Shown: positions 1 to 7,550 of the stretch, piece by piece
Layout: the number at the start of each line of letters is the position of its first letter
Position numbering within the stretch: the stretch's first letter is position 1
NCBI GenBank assembly: GCA_026770585.1
Contig: MU646372.1
Coordinates: 27,173-40,746, forward strand
Reading direction: 5' to 3'
Length of the DNA: 13,574 nucleotides
Origin: Baffinella frigidus
Lineage: Eukaryota > Cryptophyceae > Cryptomonadales > Baffinellaceae
The notes under the pieces: generated by a model
Databases searched by the model: none
Seen by the model: the letters and a program-made list of their open reading frames with translations, nothing else
Told to the model about the DNA's origin: nothing
Made by a program: the position numbers and the translations under genes

Positions 1-1660
1 CCCCCCCACAACCCCACCCACGGCAGTGCGCTTCTTCCCCCCTGAAGTAGCGATCCGCCTGAGGGCCGCCTCCACCGCGCGGCGCCAGTTCTGGCCGGCC
101 ACCCAGGGTCGCCAGTCGGGCTCGGCTTGGATCTGGGAGAGCGCGACGAGGATCGAGGACGAGAAGAAGAAGATCGTGCGCCCCATTGCGTAGAGCCATG
201 CGTTGCGCTGCGGGGTAGGGTGTGGGGTTGAGGGTGGAGGATTTGGTGTGCAGGGTCTAGGGTCTAGGGTTTAGGGTTTAGGGTGTGGGGTTCCGGGTTT
301 CTGCTTGCTGCTCTCTGCTTTCCGCTTTCTGCTTTCTGCTTTCGGGTTTCGGGTTTCGGGCTTCGGGTTTCGGGCTTCGGGTTTCGGGCTTGGGGTTTGG
401 GGTTTCGAGCTTCAGGTTTTGGCAACCTGCTGTGGGTCGGACAGCACGCGCTGCACTGCCGGCTGCCCCACGTACTCCCGCACGCCGGACCACGTGGATG
501 GGAGCACTAACGGCACCCACTTGTCTCGCGGTAGGCCCTGCGAGGGTGAGGGTGAGGGGGTGAGGGTTTGGGGGTTGGGGTTTACGGCTTGAGGTTTAGG
601 GGTTTGGTGGATGTGGTTTAGGGTGTGGGGTGTGGGGTGTGGGGCGTAGGTTTGAAGGTACAGAGCTTAGAACGTCGGGTTAAGGGTTTAGGGTGTGGGG
701 TGTAGGTTGAGGGTTGAGGGTTGAGGGTTAAGGGCTGAGGGTTGAGGGTTGGGTGTTTGAGGTACTGGGGTTCGGGTTCGGGGTTCAAGATACAGACATT
801 ATGGTACAGGGCTGGGTGCACCACGCCAGAGCGCTCGAAACATCCACTTTTGGCATCTTCCAGGGGAAATGCCCATAATCCTCAAGTCAACGACGTCAGA
901 TCTGACGTGGATCAGGCGTCGGTTTCCCTGGAGCCCCCTCCCGTCCACCACTTTCCCTTATTGATCCTGGCGCAAATCGGGGCAAAGGATGAATCATCGC
1001 AGGGTTTCGGACCTCGAGGTATATGGTGCGCTGGGGCTTGGCGTGTCGCCACGTCGCCTCCCACTCGCTCTGCCCGCTGGTGCCGGGCGCCCTCTCCCCC
1101 TCGTCCGCGTGCTTCCCCCCTGGCGCTTCCACCCGCGTCCTTCCCCCCTTGCTCTTCACGCTGCTCTCCCCCTCTGATGCCAGGTCGAACAGCGCAGGGG
1201 CGACCCTCGCGGAAGACTCTTCCACATAGGCCTCCTCTCCAAGCATGTAATCGATTAGTCGATCATACTCGACCCCCTCCATGTTCGGCATCTTCGACCG
1301 CGTCCTGACTGCGCCCTGCCCCCACTGGTCCACGATGCCACTCTCCCCTACGCGCCGCCCTGACAAATCGACTCCCTCACAATCCGCCAGGAGGCCGATG
1401 TCGATGTGGTGCAACGGAGGCCCCAGCAGTGGGGCTGTTCGTCGATTGTTCCCAACCCCTTCGCCGAGGGCTTCCTGGAGCTGCGGAGCTGCGCGCTGCA
1501 GCTTCCTGGAGCTGCAGCTTCCACAGGCCCCAGCTCCGTTCCCCGCCACACCGGACCGCCCCGGTAAGGGGAGAGGGGGCGTATGGAAAGCCTCGAGCAC
1601 TGGCGCAAGAAAGAGCAGGCATCCCAGCAGGCGAGATGATCGCCGCACGTCGGTCGCCAT
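1..1660 (-). CDS. Plastid-targeted protein of unknown family, multi-exon, 3' end beyond window
   Basis: Not a family I recognise. Proposed exons: 1660-1013, 880-794, 537-427 and 207-1, all junctions phase 0, giving about 351 residues without a stop. The ATG at 1660 opens a signal peptide (basic MATDVRRSSR, then hydrophobic LLGCLLFLAPVLEA) with predicted cleavage before Phe25, followed by a Pro/Ser/Arg-rich stretch typical of a transit peptide; I infer import into a complex plastid. Exon 1 is otherwise acidic and low in hydrophobics. Exon 3 starts GLPRDKWVPLVLPSTW and exon 4 carries a short hydrophobic stretch (TIFFFSSSILVALS) followed by EPDWRPWVAGQNWRRAVEAAL. Exons 3 and 4 show very high third-position GC only in this frame. 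Exon 2 and its weak splice sites (GAG|GTCCGA donor, TTGAG acceptor) are the least certain part. A further phase-0 donor (GTGGGT, 21-16) may end exon 4 at 22. Confidence 0.62.
208..426 (-). other. Intron made of degenerate telomere-like 7-mers
   Basis: On the gene's sense strand it starts GTTGCC and ends CTACCCCGCAG, 219 nt, phase 0. It is filled with CCCTAAA, CCCGAAA, CCCGAAG and AGCAGAA-type heptamers from a few bases after the donor to the acceptor. The exons on both sides have clear coding composition, which fixes the boundaries. Splicing itself is inferred. Confidence 0.7.
299..417 (+). repeat. Seventeen consecutive heptamers drifting from TTCTGCT to TTCGGGT
   Basis: From 299 the plus strand divides into 7-base units without an indel: six TTCTGCT-like units, then TTCGGGT/TTCGGGC alternations, two TTGGGGT units, TTCGAGC and TTCAGGT. 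Immediately before (about 246-298) are TAGGGTT/TTTAGGG-like units. The register suggests one ancestral telomere-type array that diverged by substitution and local homogenisation. Confidence 0.85.
538..793 (-). other. Second intron made of degenerate telomere-like repeats
   Basis: Sense-strand start GTATCTTGAACCCC, end CACCCTCGCAG, 256 nt, phase 0 on both sides. The interior is CCCTAAA/CCCTCAA/CCCAACC-like throughout, so the intron and the repeat tract have nearly identical limits. The acceptor is well supported because exon 3 is unambiguous; the donor depends on the exon 2 reading. Confidence 0.6.
893..908. repeat. 16-bp perfect palindrome
   Basis: ACGTCAGATCTGACGT reads the same on both strands. 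It lies in the proposed first intron of the minus-strand gene, just upstream of the exon 2 acceptor. No function can be assigned. Confidence 0.8.
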
Positions 1661-1884
1661 CGTCCCTCTGTCCCTTCTTCGGGCTCTGGTGGGTGCAACT
1701 GACTCAAGAGTGGCACGCAGCCACCCGGGGCCACGGCCCTGCTGAACCCGCGGAGACGCAGGGGACGGCGACCCACGCCGGCACGCGCGCCCACTCGTTT
1801 GTACCTTCTCGCGAGAACCAGTGTTGACGTTTCAAACCATTGCAAGTTCACAGCCCGACTCCTCCTTAGGAGTCACGGAATTTG
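1661..1884. other. Upstream region of the minus-strand gene
   Basis: GC-rich up to about 1800, then more mixed. It must hold the 5' untranslated region and promoter of the minus-strand gene, but I see no TATA box or other recognisable element. Confidence 0.3.
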
Positions 1885-1944
1885 ACCATCAAAAATCCAG
1901 TTTTTGGAAACATGCTATATTTGAAGCCTATTTCTCAAAAATCG
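1885..1944 (+). repeat. Repeat T, copy 1
   Basis: The segment ACCATCAAAAATCCAG ... ATTTGAAGCC ... CTCAAAAATCGT recurs at 2550-2620 in the same orientation. AT-rich, non-coding in appearance, unlike the GC-rich sequence on its left. Confidence 0.7.
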
Positions 1945-1985
1945 TAATTAAAAGAAGGGGGCCTGAACTTCAACCATGGGATACC

Positions 1986-2216
1986 ATGAGCCTCAAAGGA
2001 GGCTGACTTGGGTTCGGTGCGTGTAAGTGAGCATGGGAGCGATGTCGCATACCTTCACCCACCCCAAGAGAGCCACCCTGTATCCCCTCTTCACGAGCCT
2101 CTGCACTGGAGAGCTAAACGCGATCCGAAAGCAAAACTGCTTTCTCTGCAGTCCTTTCTACGGAAGGGCGTGTCGTTAGCATATGTTGGGAGAAATTAAA
2201 ACCTAAAGGACCTAAA
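1986..2216 (+). repeat. Repeat X, long copy 1
   Basis: About 230 bp. Landmarks in order: TGAGCCTCAAAGGAGGCTGA, GGGTTCGGTG, CACCCACCCC, AGCCTCTGCACTGGAGAG, GCGATCCGAAAGCAAAA, CTGCAG, CTACGGAAGGGCGTGTCGTT, CATATGTTGGGAG, then AACCTAAAGGACCTAAA. Other copies lie at 5114-5344 (inverted) and in the cluster at 12904-13550. The tail of CCTAAAGGA units resembles the simple-repeat 3' tails of SINE or LINE retroposons, but no RNA polymerase III box or protein domain was identified. Confidence 0.75.
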
Positions 2217-2228
2217 TGAACTGCTGGA

Positions 2229-2333
2229 TGACATCCGACAGGAAGCATGGCTTTTCTGCAGAACCAGTTCCGGTGTCCGCCTATTGGGAGCTCGAAGAAC
2301 CTAAACTAAAGGACCTAAAGGACCTAAAGGAGG
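2229..2333 (+). repeat. Repeat Y, copy 1
   Basis: Carries the Y landmarks ATCCGA-AGGAAGCATGGC, CTGCAG, GTTCCGGTGTCCGCCTAT, GGGAGCTCGAAGAACCTAAA and a tail of three CCTAAAGGA-like units. Slightly shortened around TATTGGGAG relative to the usual TATGTTGGGAG. Confidence 0.75.
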
Positions 2334-2549
2334 TAACGGAAGATCAATGAGTGAGAGATCCGCATATTTGTCCGGCCCGCCAATTAGTGCCTCCCTCGTT
2401 GAGGTGTACGGGATCTTTTGTGACAAGATAAGGTGAAGACCCCCGCAGGTGCTCTGCTGGAGACATCAGATTCCGAGACCCTCAACACTAAACCCTGAAC
2501 CTGAAACCAGTATTTCGAAATATGGATTTCCAGTATTTGGAAATATGCT
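2334..2549 (+). repeat. Duplicated segment (empty site) and short CCCTGAA tract
   Basis: 2361-2465 matches 3553-3593 joined to 3835-3895 (CGCATATTT, CGGCCCGCC, CCTCGTTGAGGT, CTTTTGTG, AGGTGAAGAC, GCAGGTGCTCTGC). Both copies then run into CCCTGAACC-type repeats, here short (about 2478-2508). 2512-2549 begins a run of CCAGTATTT-GAAATATG units that continues into repeat T. No gene seen. Confidence 0.7.
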
Positions 2550-2620
2550 ACCATCAAAAAATCCAGTATTTCGAACTATGCTTCTATGGTCATATTTGAA
2601 GCCTATTTCTCAAAAATCGT
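2550..2620 (+). repeat. Repeat T, copy 2
   Basis: Matches 1885-1944 with an extra CTTCTATGGT segment. It follows two partial internal repeats of CCAGTATTT-GAAATATG, so the family includes short tandem amplification. Sequence from 2621 to 2720 contains a small AT-to-GC transition and no recognisable gene. Confidence 0.7.
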
Positions 2621-2720
2621 GGCGAAATAAATCGGAAATAACGGGCTTCACATGCCCGATGAAGATACGGGCACCCTTTAGCCGATTTCTGCCACGATCC
2701 TCTGCCGCGATCCTTCTGCA

Positions 2721-3086
2721 CCGGGGGGCCTGAATGTGATCCGAAAGGAAGCATGGCCTTCCTGCAGGATAAGTTCCGGTGTCCGCCTATGTTGGGAGCT
2801 CGAAGAACCTAAAGGACCTAAAGGAGCACCGGGGGGCCTGAATGTGATCCGACAGGAAGCATGGCCTTCCTGCAGGATAAGTTCCGGTGTCCGCCTATGT
2901 TGGGAGCTCGAAGAACCTAAAGGACCTGAAGGAGCACCGGGGGGGCTGAATGTGATCTGAAAGGAAGCATGGCTTTACTGATTACTGATTGCTTTTCTGG
3001 AGAACAAGTTCCGGTGCAGAACAAGTTCCCGTGTCCTCCTATGGTGGGAGTTAAAAGAACCTAAAGGACTTAAAGGACCTGAAGGA
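2721..3086 (+). repeat. Tandem Y repeats, 108-bp period, copies 2-4
   Basis: Units start at 2721, 2829 and 2937, each with CCGGGGGGCCTGAATGTGAT. The first two have exactly 108 bp and differ at a few sites. The third is disrupted by a small expansion (ACTGATTACTGATTGC) and a duplicated AACAAGTTCC. Because 108 is a multiple of three, the array stays open as a 36-residue peptide repeat; I regard that as a by-product of the period, not as a gene. Confidence 0.85.
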
Positions 3087-3135
3087 CGGTGTCTGCCTAC
3101 GTTGGGAGCTCGAAGAACCTAACGGACCTAAAGGA
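3087..3135 (+). repeat. Repeat Y fragment, copy 5
   Basis: Only the distal part remains: GTGTCTGCCTACGTTGGGAG, the GCTCGAAGAACC block and CCTAAAGGA. It follows the tandem array directly and looks 5'-truncated. Confidence 0.7.
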
Positions 3136-3187
3136 GAGAGTTCCGTTGCGGCACCGACCTTTACGAGTCGTAGCTTGCTGATACTTT

Positions 3188-3305
3188 AGGTCCTTGAGCT
3201 TCTTCGAACCTAAAGGACCTAAAGGAGCTCCCAACATAGGCGGACACTGGAACCTATCTGCAGGGAAACCATGCTTCCTTTCGGATCACATCAGGCCCCC
3301 CGGTG
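3188..3305 (-). repeat. Repeat Y, inverted copy 6 with an internal micro-inversion
   Basis: Inverted relative to the other nearby copies. Between the GAGCT motifs, the roughly 30-bp tail block (AACCTAAAGGACCTAAAGGA) is itself flipped, so AGGAGCTCCCAACATAGG replaces the expected GGTTCTTCGAGCTCCC order. Confidence 0.75.
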
Positions 3306-3388
3306 CAAAGGATCAGAGCAAAAACCGGCGAAAGGGTATCCTCAACGGGCATGTGAAGGTATACGACATCGTTCCCATACTCAATCAC

Positions 3389-3491
3389 ACACCGGGTGAA
3401 GTGATCCGAAAGGAAGCATGGCCTTTCTGCAGGATAAGTTCCGGTGTCCGCCTATGTTGTGAGCTCGAAGAACCTAAAGGACCTGAAGGAC
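3389..3491 (+). repeat. Repeat Y, copy 7
   Basis: Full-length unit starting CACCGGGTGAAGTGATCC and ending AACCTAAAGGACCTGAAGGA. About 50 bases later are GGAATTAACGGAATTGACGG units (3531-3556), a 9-bp motif that recurs at 9188-9205 and 11006-11027. Confidence 0.75.
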
Positions 3492-3593
3492 CAGGCATGG
3501 GCTGACATGGACGATCCTCTCTAATAAATCGGAATTAACGGAATTGACGGAATTAACCGCATATTTCACCGGCCCGCCTCGCTCGTGGAGGTA

Positions 3594-3712
3594 CAGGGGT
3601 ACCTCGCTCATAAGAAACTGCCCCCCCCCCCTAGGGCCACCATAGGGCCCTAGTCATGGTCCTACTGTAGGGTCCTAGGGAGGGGTGGTTTCTTATGAGC
3701 GAGGAACCCCTG
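3594..3712. mobile_element. W element 1, fold-back MITE-like, about 119 bp
   Basis: Terminal inverted repeats CAGGGGTACCTCGCTCATAAGAAA and complement, C-run then G-run, and a core of CCTAGG and CCCTA-TAGGG motifs that can form a near full-length hairpin. Flanked by TA at 3592-3593 and 3713-3714. The paralogous segment near 2401-2412 lacks the element, supporting insertion at TA. No coding capacity, so any movement would need a transposase from elsewhere. Confidence 0.85.
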
Positions 3713-3714
3713 TA

Positions 3715-3834
3715 TGCCTTAAGTGGCGAGGCTGTCAAAATGGACCGCCAAGAGGTCCTGGGCAGGTCCTAGGGCCCTACGGTAGGGCGCAAAAGCCTAC
3801 TGGCCACTTAAGGATACTGGCCACTTAGGGGATA
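3715..3834. mobile_element. Z element 1, fold-back MITE-like, with an extra terminal repeat
   Basis: The 100-bp Z body spans 3715-3814 (ends TGCCTTAAGTGGC and GCCACTTAAGGA, flanked by TA at 3713-3714 and 3815-3816). A second copy of the right end, CTGGCCACTTAGGGGA, follows at 3817-3832 with its own TA. The interior has GTCAAAATGGACCGCC, CAAGAGGTCCTGGGCAGG and the CCCTACGGTAGGG core. Confidence 0.8.
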
Positions 3835-3904
3835 CGGGGTCTTTTGTGTCTGGATTAGGTGAAGACCCCGCAGGTGCTCTGCGGGAGACGTCAGGAAAAG
3901 TGTC

Positions 3905-4365
3905 CCAGACCCTGAACCCTGAAACCTAAACCCTGAACCCTAAACTTTCAACCCTAGACCCTAAACCCTATATACCCTAAACCTCAAACCCTAAACCAAC
4001 CCCCCAAAACCTTAACCCTAAACCCCGATCCCTAAACCTTAACCCCTAAACCCTTAACCCCTAACCCCTAAACCCTAAACCCTAAACAATAAACCCCGAA
4101 CTCAAAACCCTAAACCCTAAATCCCAAACCCTGAATTTTAGACCCTGACCCTGAACGCTGAATCCAAAACCCAAACCCTCAACCCCTTAACCCTAGATCC
4201 TAAACCTTAAACCCTAACCTCGAAACCCGAAACCCTAAACTCCAAACCCTTAACTATAGACCACAGCTGTAGCCTCTAAACCCTCACCTCTGAACCCTAA
4301 ACCCTCAACCCTCGACCCTAAACCCTAAAACCCAAACCCTAAACCCTAAACCCTCATCCCTATGT
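3905..4365 (+). repeat. Degenerate CCCTAAA telomere-like tract
   Basis: About 460 bp of imperfect CCCTAAA, CCCTGAA, CCCTCAA and CCCTAAC units. Interior position and heavy degeneracy argue for an interstitial tract, not a chromosome end. Unlike the two tracts in the minus-strand gene, no coding exon flanks it. Confidence 0.9.
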
Positions 4366-4440
4366 CGTTTCCAGTAATGAGTAACAAGACCCCCCCCCTC
4401 TTGCTTGGTCTCCTTTCAGCTTTGCTCGCTGCGCGTTTGG

Positions 4441-4496
4441 TCCTCGAGGTTCTTCGAGCTCCCAACGTAGGCGGACGCCGGAACTGGTTCTGCAGT
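4441..4496 (-). repeat. Repeat Y fragment, inverted copy 8
   Basis: On the minus strand it reads CTGCAG, GTTCCGGCGTCCGCCTACG, TTGGGAGCTCGAAGAACC. The distal CCTAAAGGA tail is replaced by TCGAGGA. It directly follows a C-rich segment after the telomere-like tract. Confidence 0.7.
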
Positions 4497-5113
4497 TAGG
4501 TGCTCACCTTCTTAGGTTGCGATATGATGCTTACCTCGTCAGTCAGTCATTTGACATCACTCAAACCGACCTGGGGCCTGGCGTTGTCACCAGTTATATC
4601 CACCTACCTGATATCGCGCCATTGCAGGGATATCTGGGTTACAAGAAATAAATCCCACGTGGTTGACTGGAAGAGGATCTGCGGCAGATCCTGCCGGTGT
4701 TGCAGTGAGAACGCGCAAGTTCCTCGGTGGTGGCGGTGGCGTTGGAGAAGCATGCCTCCAGCCCCACCTTTCTTCTCCTTGATTGGATTCGTGAAGATTT
4801 GAAACATTTGTTGCAGGATGGTGCTTTGGTGCTTTTATTTGCACTCACGTCGAAGGCCACAGCCCACCTCACTGGGGGGAAAACAAGGTTTAATAAATTG
4901 ACAAAAACGATCCTTTAAACACGACCGCTGTACGCCAGGAGGAGAGACACTCTTGAGGAGCTTTGTGTCAAACTGGTCAAAAATAGCTTCGGCCCCTTTG
5001 GTGCTTTGGTGCTTTGGTCCTTTATATTACACTCACATCGAAGACCAGGCCCACCTCCCTTTTGAGGGGATTGGAGCAATCTACGAGTACGTACGGATGA
5101 GCTCCCCAACCAA
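4497..5113. other. No convincing gene; one duplicated segment
   Basis: Open frames here are short, overlap in several frames and lack a coding composition. A segment at 4818-4872 (GGTGCTTTGGTGC, CACTCACGTCGAAGGCCACA, CCCACCTC) recurs at about 4999-5060 (GGTGCTTTGGTCC, CACTCACATCGAAGACCAGG, CCCACCTC). Confidence 0.5.
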
Positions 5114-5344
5114 ACCCTTTAGGTCCTTTAGGTTTTAATTTCTCCCAACATATGCCAACGACACGCCGTTCCGTAGAAGGGATCTGCAGAGAAAGCATTT
5201 TTGCTTTCGGTTCGCGTTTAGCTCTCCAGTGCAGAGGCTCGTGAGGAGGGGATACAGGGTGGCTCTGTTGGGGTGGGTGAAGGTATGCGACATCGCTCCC
5301 ATGCTCACTTACACGCACCGAACCCAAGTCAGCCTCCTTTGCCT
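5114..5344 (-). repeat. Repeat X, inverted long copy 2
   Basis: The complement carries every X landmark of copy 1 in order, ending AACCTAAAGGACCTAAAGGG. Relative to copy 1 it has a one-base length difference after CTGCAG (ATCCCTTC against TCCTTTC). It ends about 135 bp upstream of the lumen-protein gene, so its 5' end may lie within that gene's promoter region. Confidence 0.8.
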
Positions 5345-5477
5345 TTGAGGCCCAATGCCGACCTTATACCGAGTCCCCATTTTTTGACCAGTTTGGCACT
5401 CAAAAAATTGCCACATCTAAAGCCCAAAATTGGACACACTCAAGTATCCGCTGAATACCAAACGGGTTTTAGACAGG
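5345..5477 (+). promoter_or_regulatory. Likely promoter and 5' leader of the lumen-protein gene
   Basis: Unique, AT-richer sequence between repeat X and the ATG. CTTATACC at about 5361-5368 is a weak TATA-like candidate, roughly 110 bases upstream of the start. No other recognisable motif; the call rests mainly on position. Confidence 0.25.
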
Positions 5478-6439
5478 ATGCGTGTTGTGTTCGCGTTCGC
5501 CCTCGCGGCCTGTGTCGTCCCTTCAGTCGACGCCTTCAGCGCGACTCCATCCCTCCGGACCGCCGGCCGCTCTCTGGCTGGGAACCTGTGCATGACGGCT
5601 GACGATGAGTTGCAGCAACTCACCCGCCGCACCATGCTCTCCTCCGCTGTCGTCGCTGCCGCGTGAGTCCTGCCGCTCTCCTCGGTTCACTGGCACCGTT
5701 TGCGCCGGATTACCCGGGAACAGCTGCCCCCCCTGCTCGTGATGGTGGTGCCGCAGCCAATCAAGTTGCAGTGGCACCTTCCGCAGTTGCAGACCTGGAC
5801 CGTTGTCGAGGTCGAGGCGCCCTGTTACCGAGAAAATGGTAACACCGTAGAGGTCCGGAGAGCCTGGTACCGTTGCCAACATAGGTAACAGGGAATTCCA
5901 TGTCACCGTTCCCGGGAACGGAGCCTCTTCCCAAAAAAACCTTGGCCGGCCTTGGCCGGATAAGACAGGTTTCTGTGCGGGTTTGATCGCGCCAGTTAAC
6001 CGAGCAGAGCGGCAGGACTCCCTAAAGTTCCTTGATACTATGTTGATCACTTTCCACGAGGTTTGAGCGCCACAGCCCTTGGGTCTCGTCCCACCTCTCC
6101 CCCTGGCTCCATACCGCGGCCGTGCGTCAACTTAATAAACCTCGGCTTCTCGCTCACCCTCTCTCATTGAAGCAACGCTGCACCCGCAGGTCGCTGGCGG
6201 TGACGGAGCCCGCGTGGGCGCAAGCGGTCGCTGGGCGGAAGAAGGTATCCAAGCCCCAAGATAAAAACATCGAAAAATCCGCTGCACGGGCACGGACGCA
6301 GCTCGCACTGCTGGAAAAGGAATGCGAGAAATGCAAAGACGGTCTTTGCAGGGCGTGCAAGGACCTCGAGGCCAGGAATAACAAGGACGCTGGCCCCGCT
6401 GCCGTCGCTGCCGCGGATGCCCCTGAAGCAGAGGAGTGA
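5478..6439 (+). CDS. Small predicted thylakoid-lumen protein, two exons
   Basis: Exon 1 5478-5662, donor GC|GTGAGT; exon 2 6190-6439, acceptor CACCCGCAG; the split Ala codon joins exactly, giving 144 residues and stop TGA. Targeting is tripartite: signal peptide 1-19 (VFAFALAACVVPSVDA) cut before Phe20; transit region about 20-49 rich in Ser/Thr/Arg; then a twin-arginine signal TRRTMLSSAVVAAASLAV (residues 49-66) ending PAWAQA, cut after residue 74. The predicted 70-residue mature protein is basic and likely helical or coiled-coil in its first half, contains CEKCKDGLCRAC (CX2CX4CX2C, residues 107-118) and ends in an Ala/Glu-rich acidic tail. RR before the hydrophobic stretch suggests Tat export into the lumen. 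Family not recognised: it lacks features I associate with PsbU, PsaN or cryptophyte phycoerythrin alpha subunits. Targeting confidence is high, function unknown. Confidence 0.85.
5663..6189 (+). other. Intron of the lumen-protein gene
   Basis: 527 nt, GTGAGT to CACCCGCAG, pyrimidine-rich before the acceptor (CTCACCCTCTCTCATTGAAG). Unlike the introns at 208-426 and 538-793 it has no telomere-like repeats. It holds a CCCTGTTACC/GGTAACAGGG inverted repeat (about 5820-5894) and a 16-bp perfect palindrome CCGTTCCCGGGAACGG (5906-5921). Confidence 0.85.
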
Positions 6440-6479
6440 ACGCCGCTCCGGACGCCGAGGAGTGAGGGCTTCTGCCCTA

Positions 6480-6602
6480 GAGGGGTACCTCGCTGATACG
6501 AAATTACCCACCCCTAGGACCCTACAGTAGGCCTGTGCCTAGGTCCCTGTTGTGGTCCTAGCTAGGGGGGCGGGCGCTTTCTTGTGAGCGAGGTACCCCA
6601 TG
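6480..6602. mobile_element. W element 2, in the likely 3' UTR of the lumen-protein gene
   Basis: Ends GAGGGGTACCTCGCTGATACG and the complement of TACCTCGCTCACAAGAAAG, flanked by TA (6478-6479 and 6603-6604). Opposite core orientation to copies 1, 4, 5 and 6: the ACCCTACAGTAGG half is on the left. It starts about 40 bases after the stop codon and would fold as a long hairpin if included in the transcript. Confidence 0.8.
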
Positions 6603-6787
6603 TACTGTGCATACATGCCGGATTCCGACCAAGACTAGCGTGAGACCGTGAGGGGGCGTGAGCGAGGTTGAAGAAAGAAGAACGCTGATTGTTTAACCCT
6701 TGACGAAGGCTGTCCCCCATCATTTCTGCTCGCTCCCACCTCATCGACGCCCCACACTAAAACTCGCGCTGGTTCGCAACCCCTGTA

Positions 6788-6884
6788 CAAAGTTACCTCG
6801 CTCATGGGGAGGCGACCTCCCCTTAGGACCCTACAGCAGGGCCTATTTGTAGCCCTACGATGGTGATAGGGGGGGGGGGCTCTA
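6788..6884. mobile_element. W element 3, degenerate, right end lost
   Basis: Left end CAAAGTTACCTCGCTCATG after a TA (6786-6787), core TTAGGACCCTACAGCAGGGCC and a long G run. The terminal inverted repeat is missing on the right, where sequence changes to CTCTAACGGCGCC. Confidence 0.65.
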
Positions 6885-7550
6885 ACGGCGCCTCGGCGTG
6901 TGCACTCTTTTGAGCTGCGCTCAGCACACACACTTGAACGAGTTTGGGCATGGCGTTGTCCTGAATTAAGACCTGCCCACCTGCAGTGTACGTGATGCAC
7001 AATGTGCAGGGATATCCTGGCACCACGATCACCCTTGGCCAAGGGTCACCTACGAGGCTCGGTCAAGGGAGTTTTTTTGTTGGCCCGGATATTCTGAATC
7101 TTCCACCCGTGCCATAAGAACACGGGCGCTCCGACATCTGTCTGTGTCTGTGTATGTGTTCATAAATTAGTATCTGAGGTTGACTCAACGCAAGATTCAG
7201 TCAACCCCGTGGCACTAAATTAAGAGCACGAAGGCCCCAAATCTGGTGCGCTTTCTTAAGCTCTGGGTACTTGTAACAACAGATATCCACATGCAGCTAC
7301 TTGTGCAAGACTTGGCCGCTTTCGTTTTAAAACGTTGTACAATCTTCGATTTTTTTTGTAGTCGCCAAGTAGGCAATTCGTCAGGTCGGAACTTGGGTTA
7401 ATCCAGGTTCCCATGCACCTGATAGCAGACACTTAAATTGGAGAGCAACCGCGCCGACCGTTTTGTCGAGTGCTCCCACAAATTACGGACACGCACACCG
7501 ACCGAGCAGTGCATGTTAAGAACCAGGACGGCAAACACGTCCATCCAGAA
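6885..7550. other. No gene or repeat recognised
   Basis: Mixed-composition sequence, more AT-rich after 7100. Reading frames are short on both strands. No tRNA, snRNA or other RNA gene signature was found by eye. Confidence 0.4.

Noticed and set aside
896-1012. Continuation of exon 1 of the minus-strand gene to the TGA at 896
   Set aside because: It would make an intronless 254-residue protein and leave the well-supported exons at 537-427 and 207-1 without a start. The splice at 1013 keeps all phases compatible, although its donor is weak.
742-1308. Plus-strand frame of 188 codons
   Set aside because: Antisense to exon 1 and to the repeat intron of the minus-strand gene; no coding composition of its own.
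2736-2960. Protein with 36-residue repeats in the Y array
   Set aside because: Produced by the 108-bp tandem period of a non-coding repeat that is in other frames and orientations elsewhere.
3905-4365. True chromosome end
   Set aside because: Units are highly degenerate and unique sequence continues on both sides, so this is an interstitial tract.
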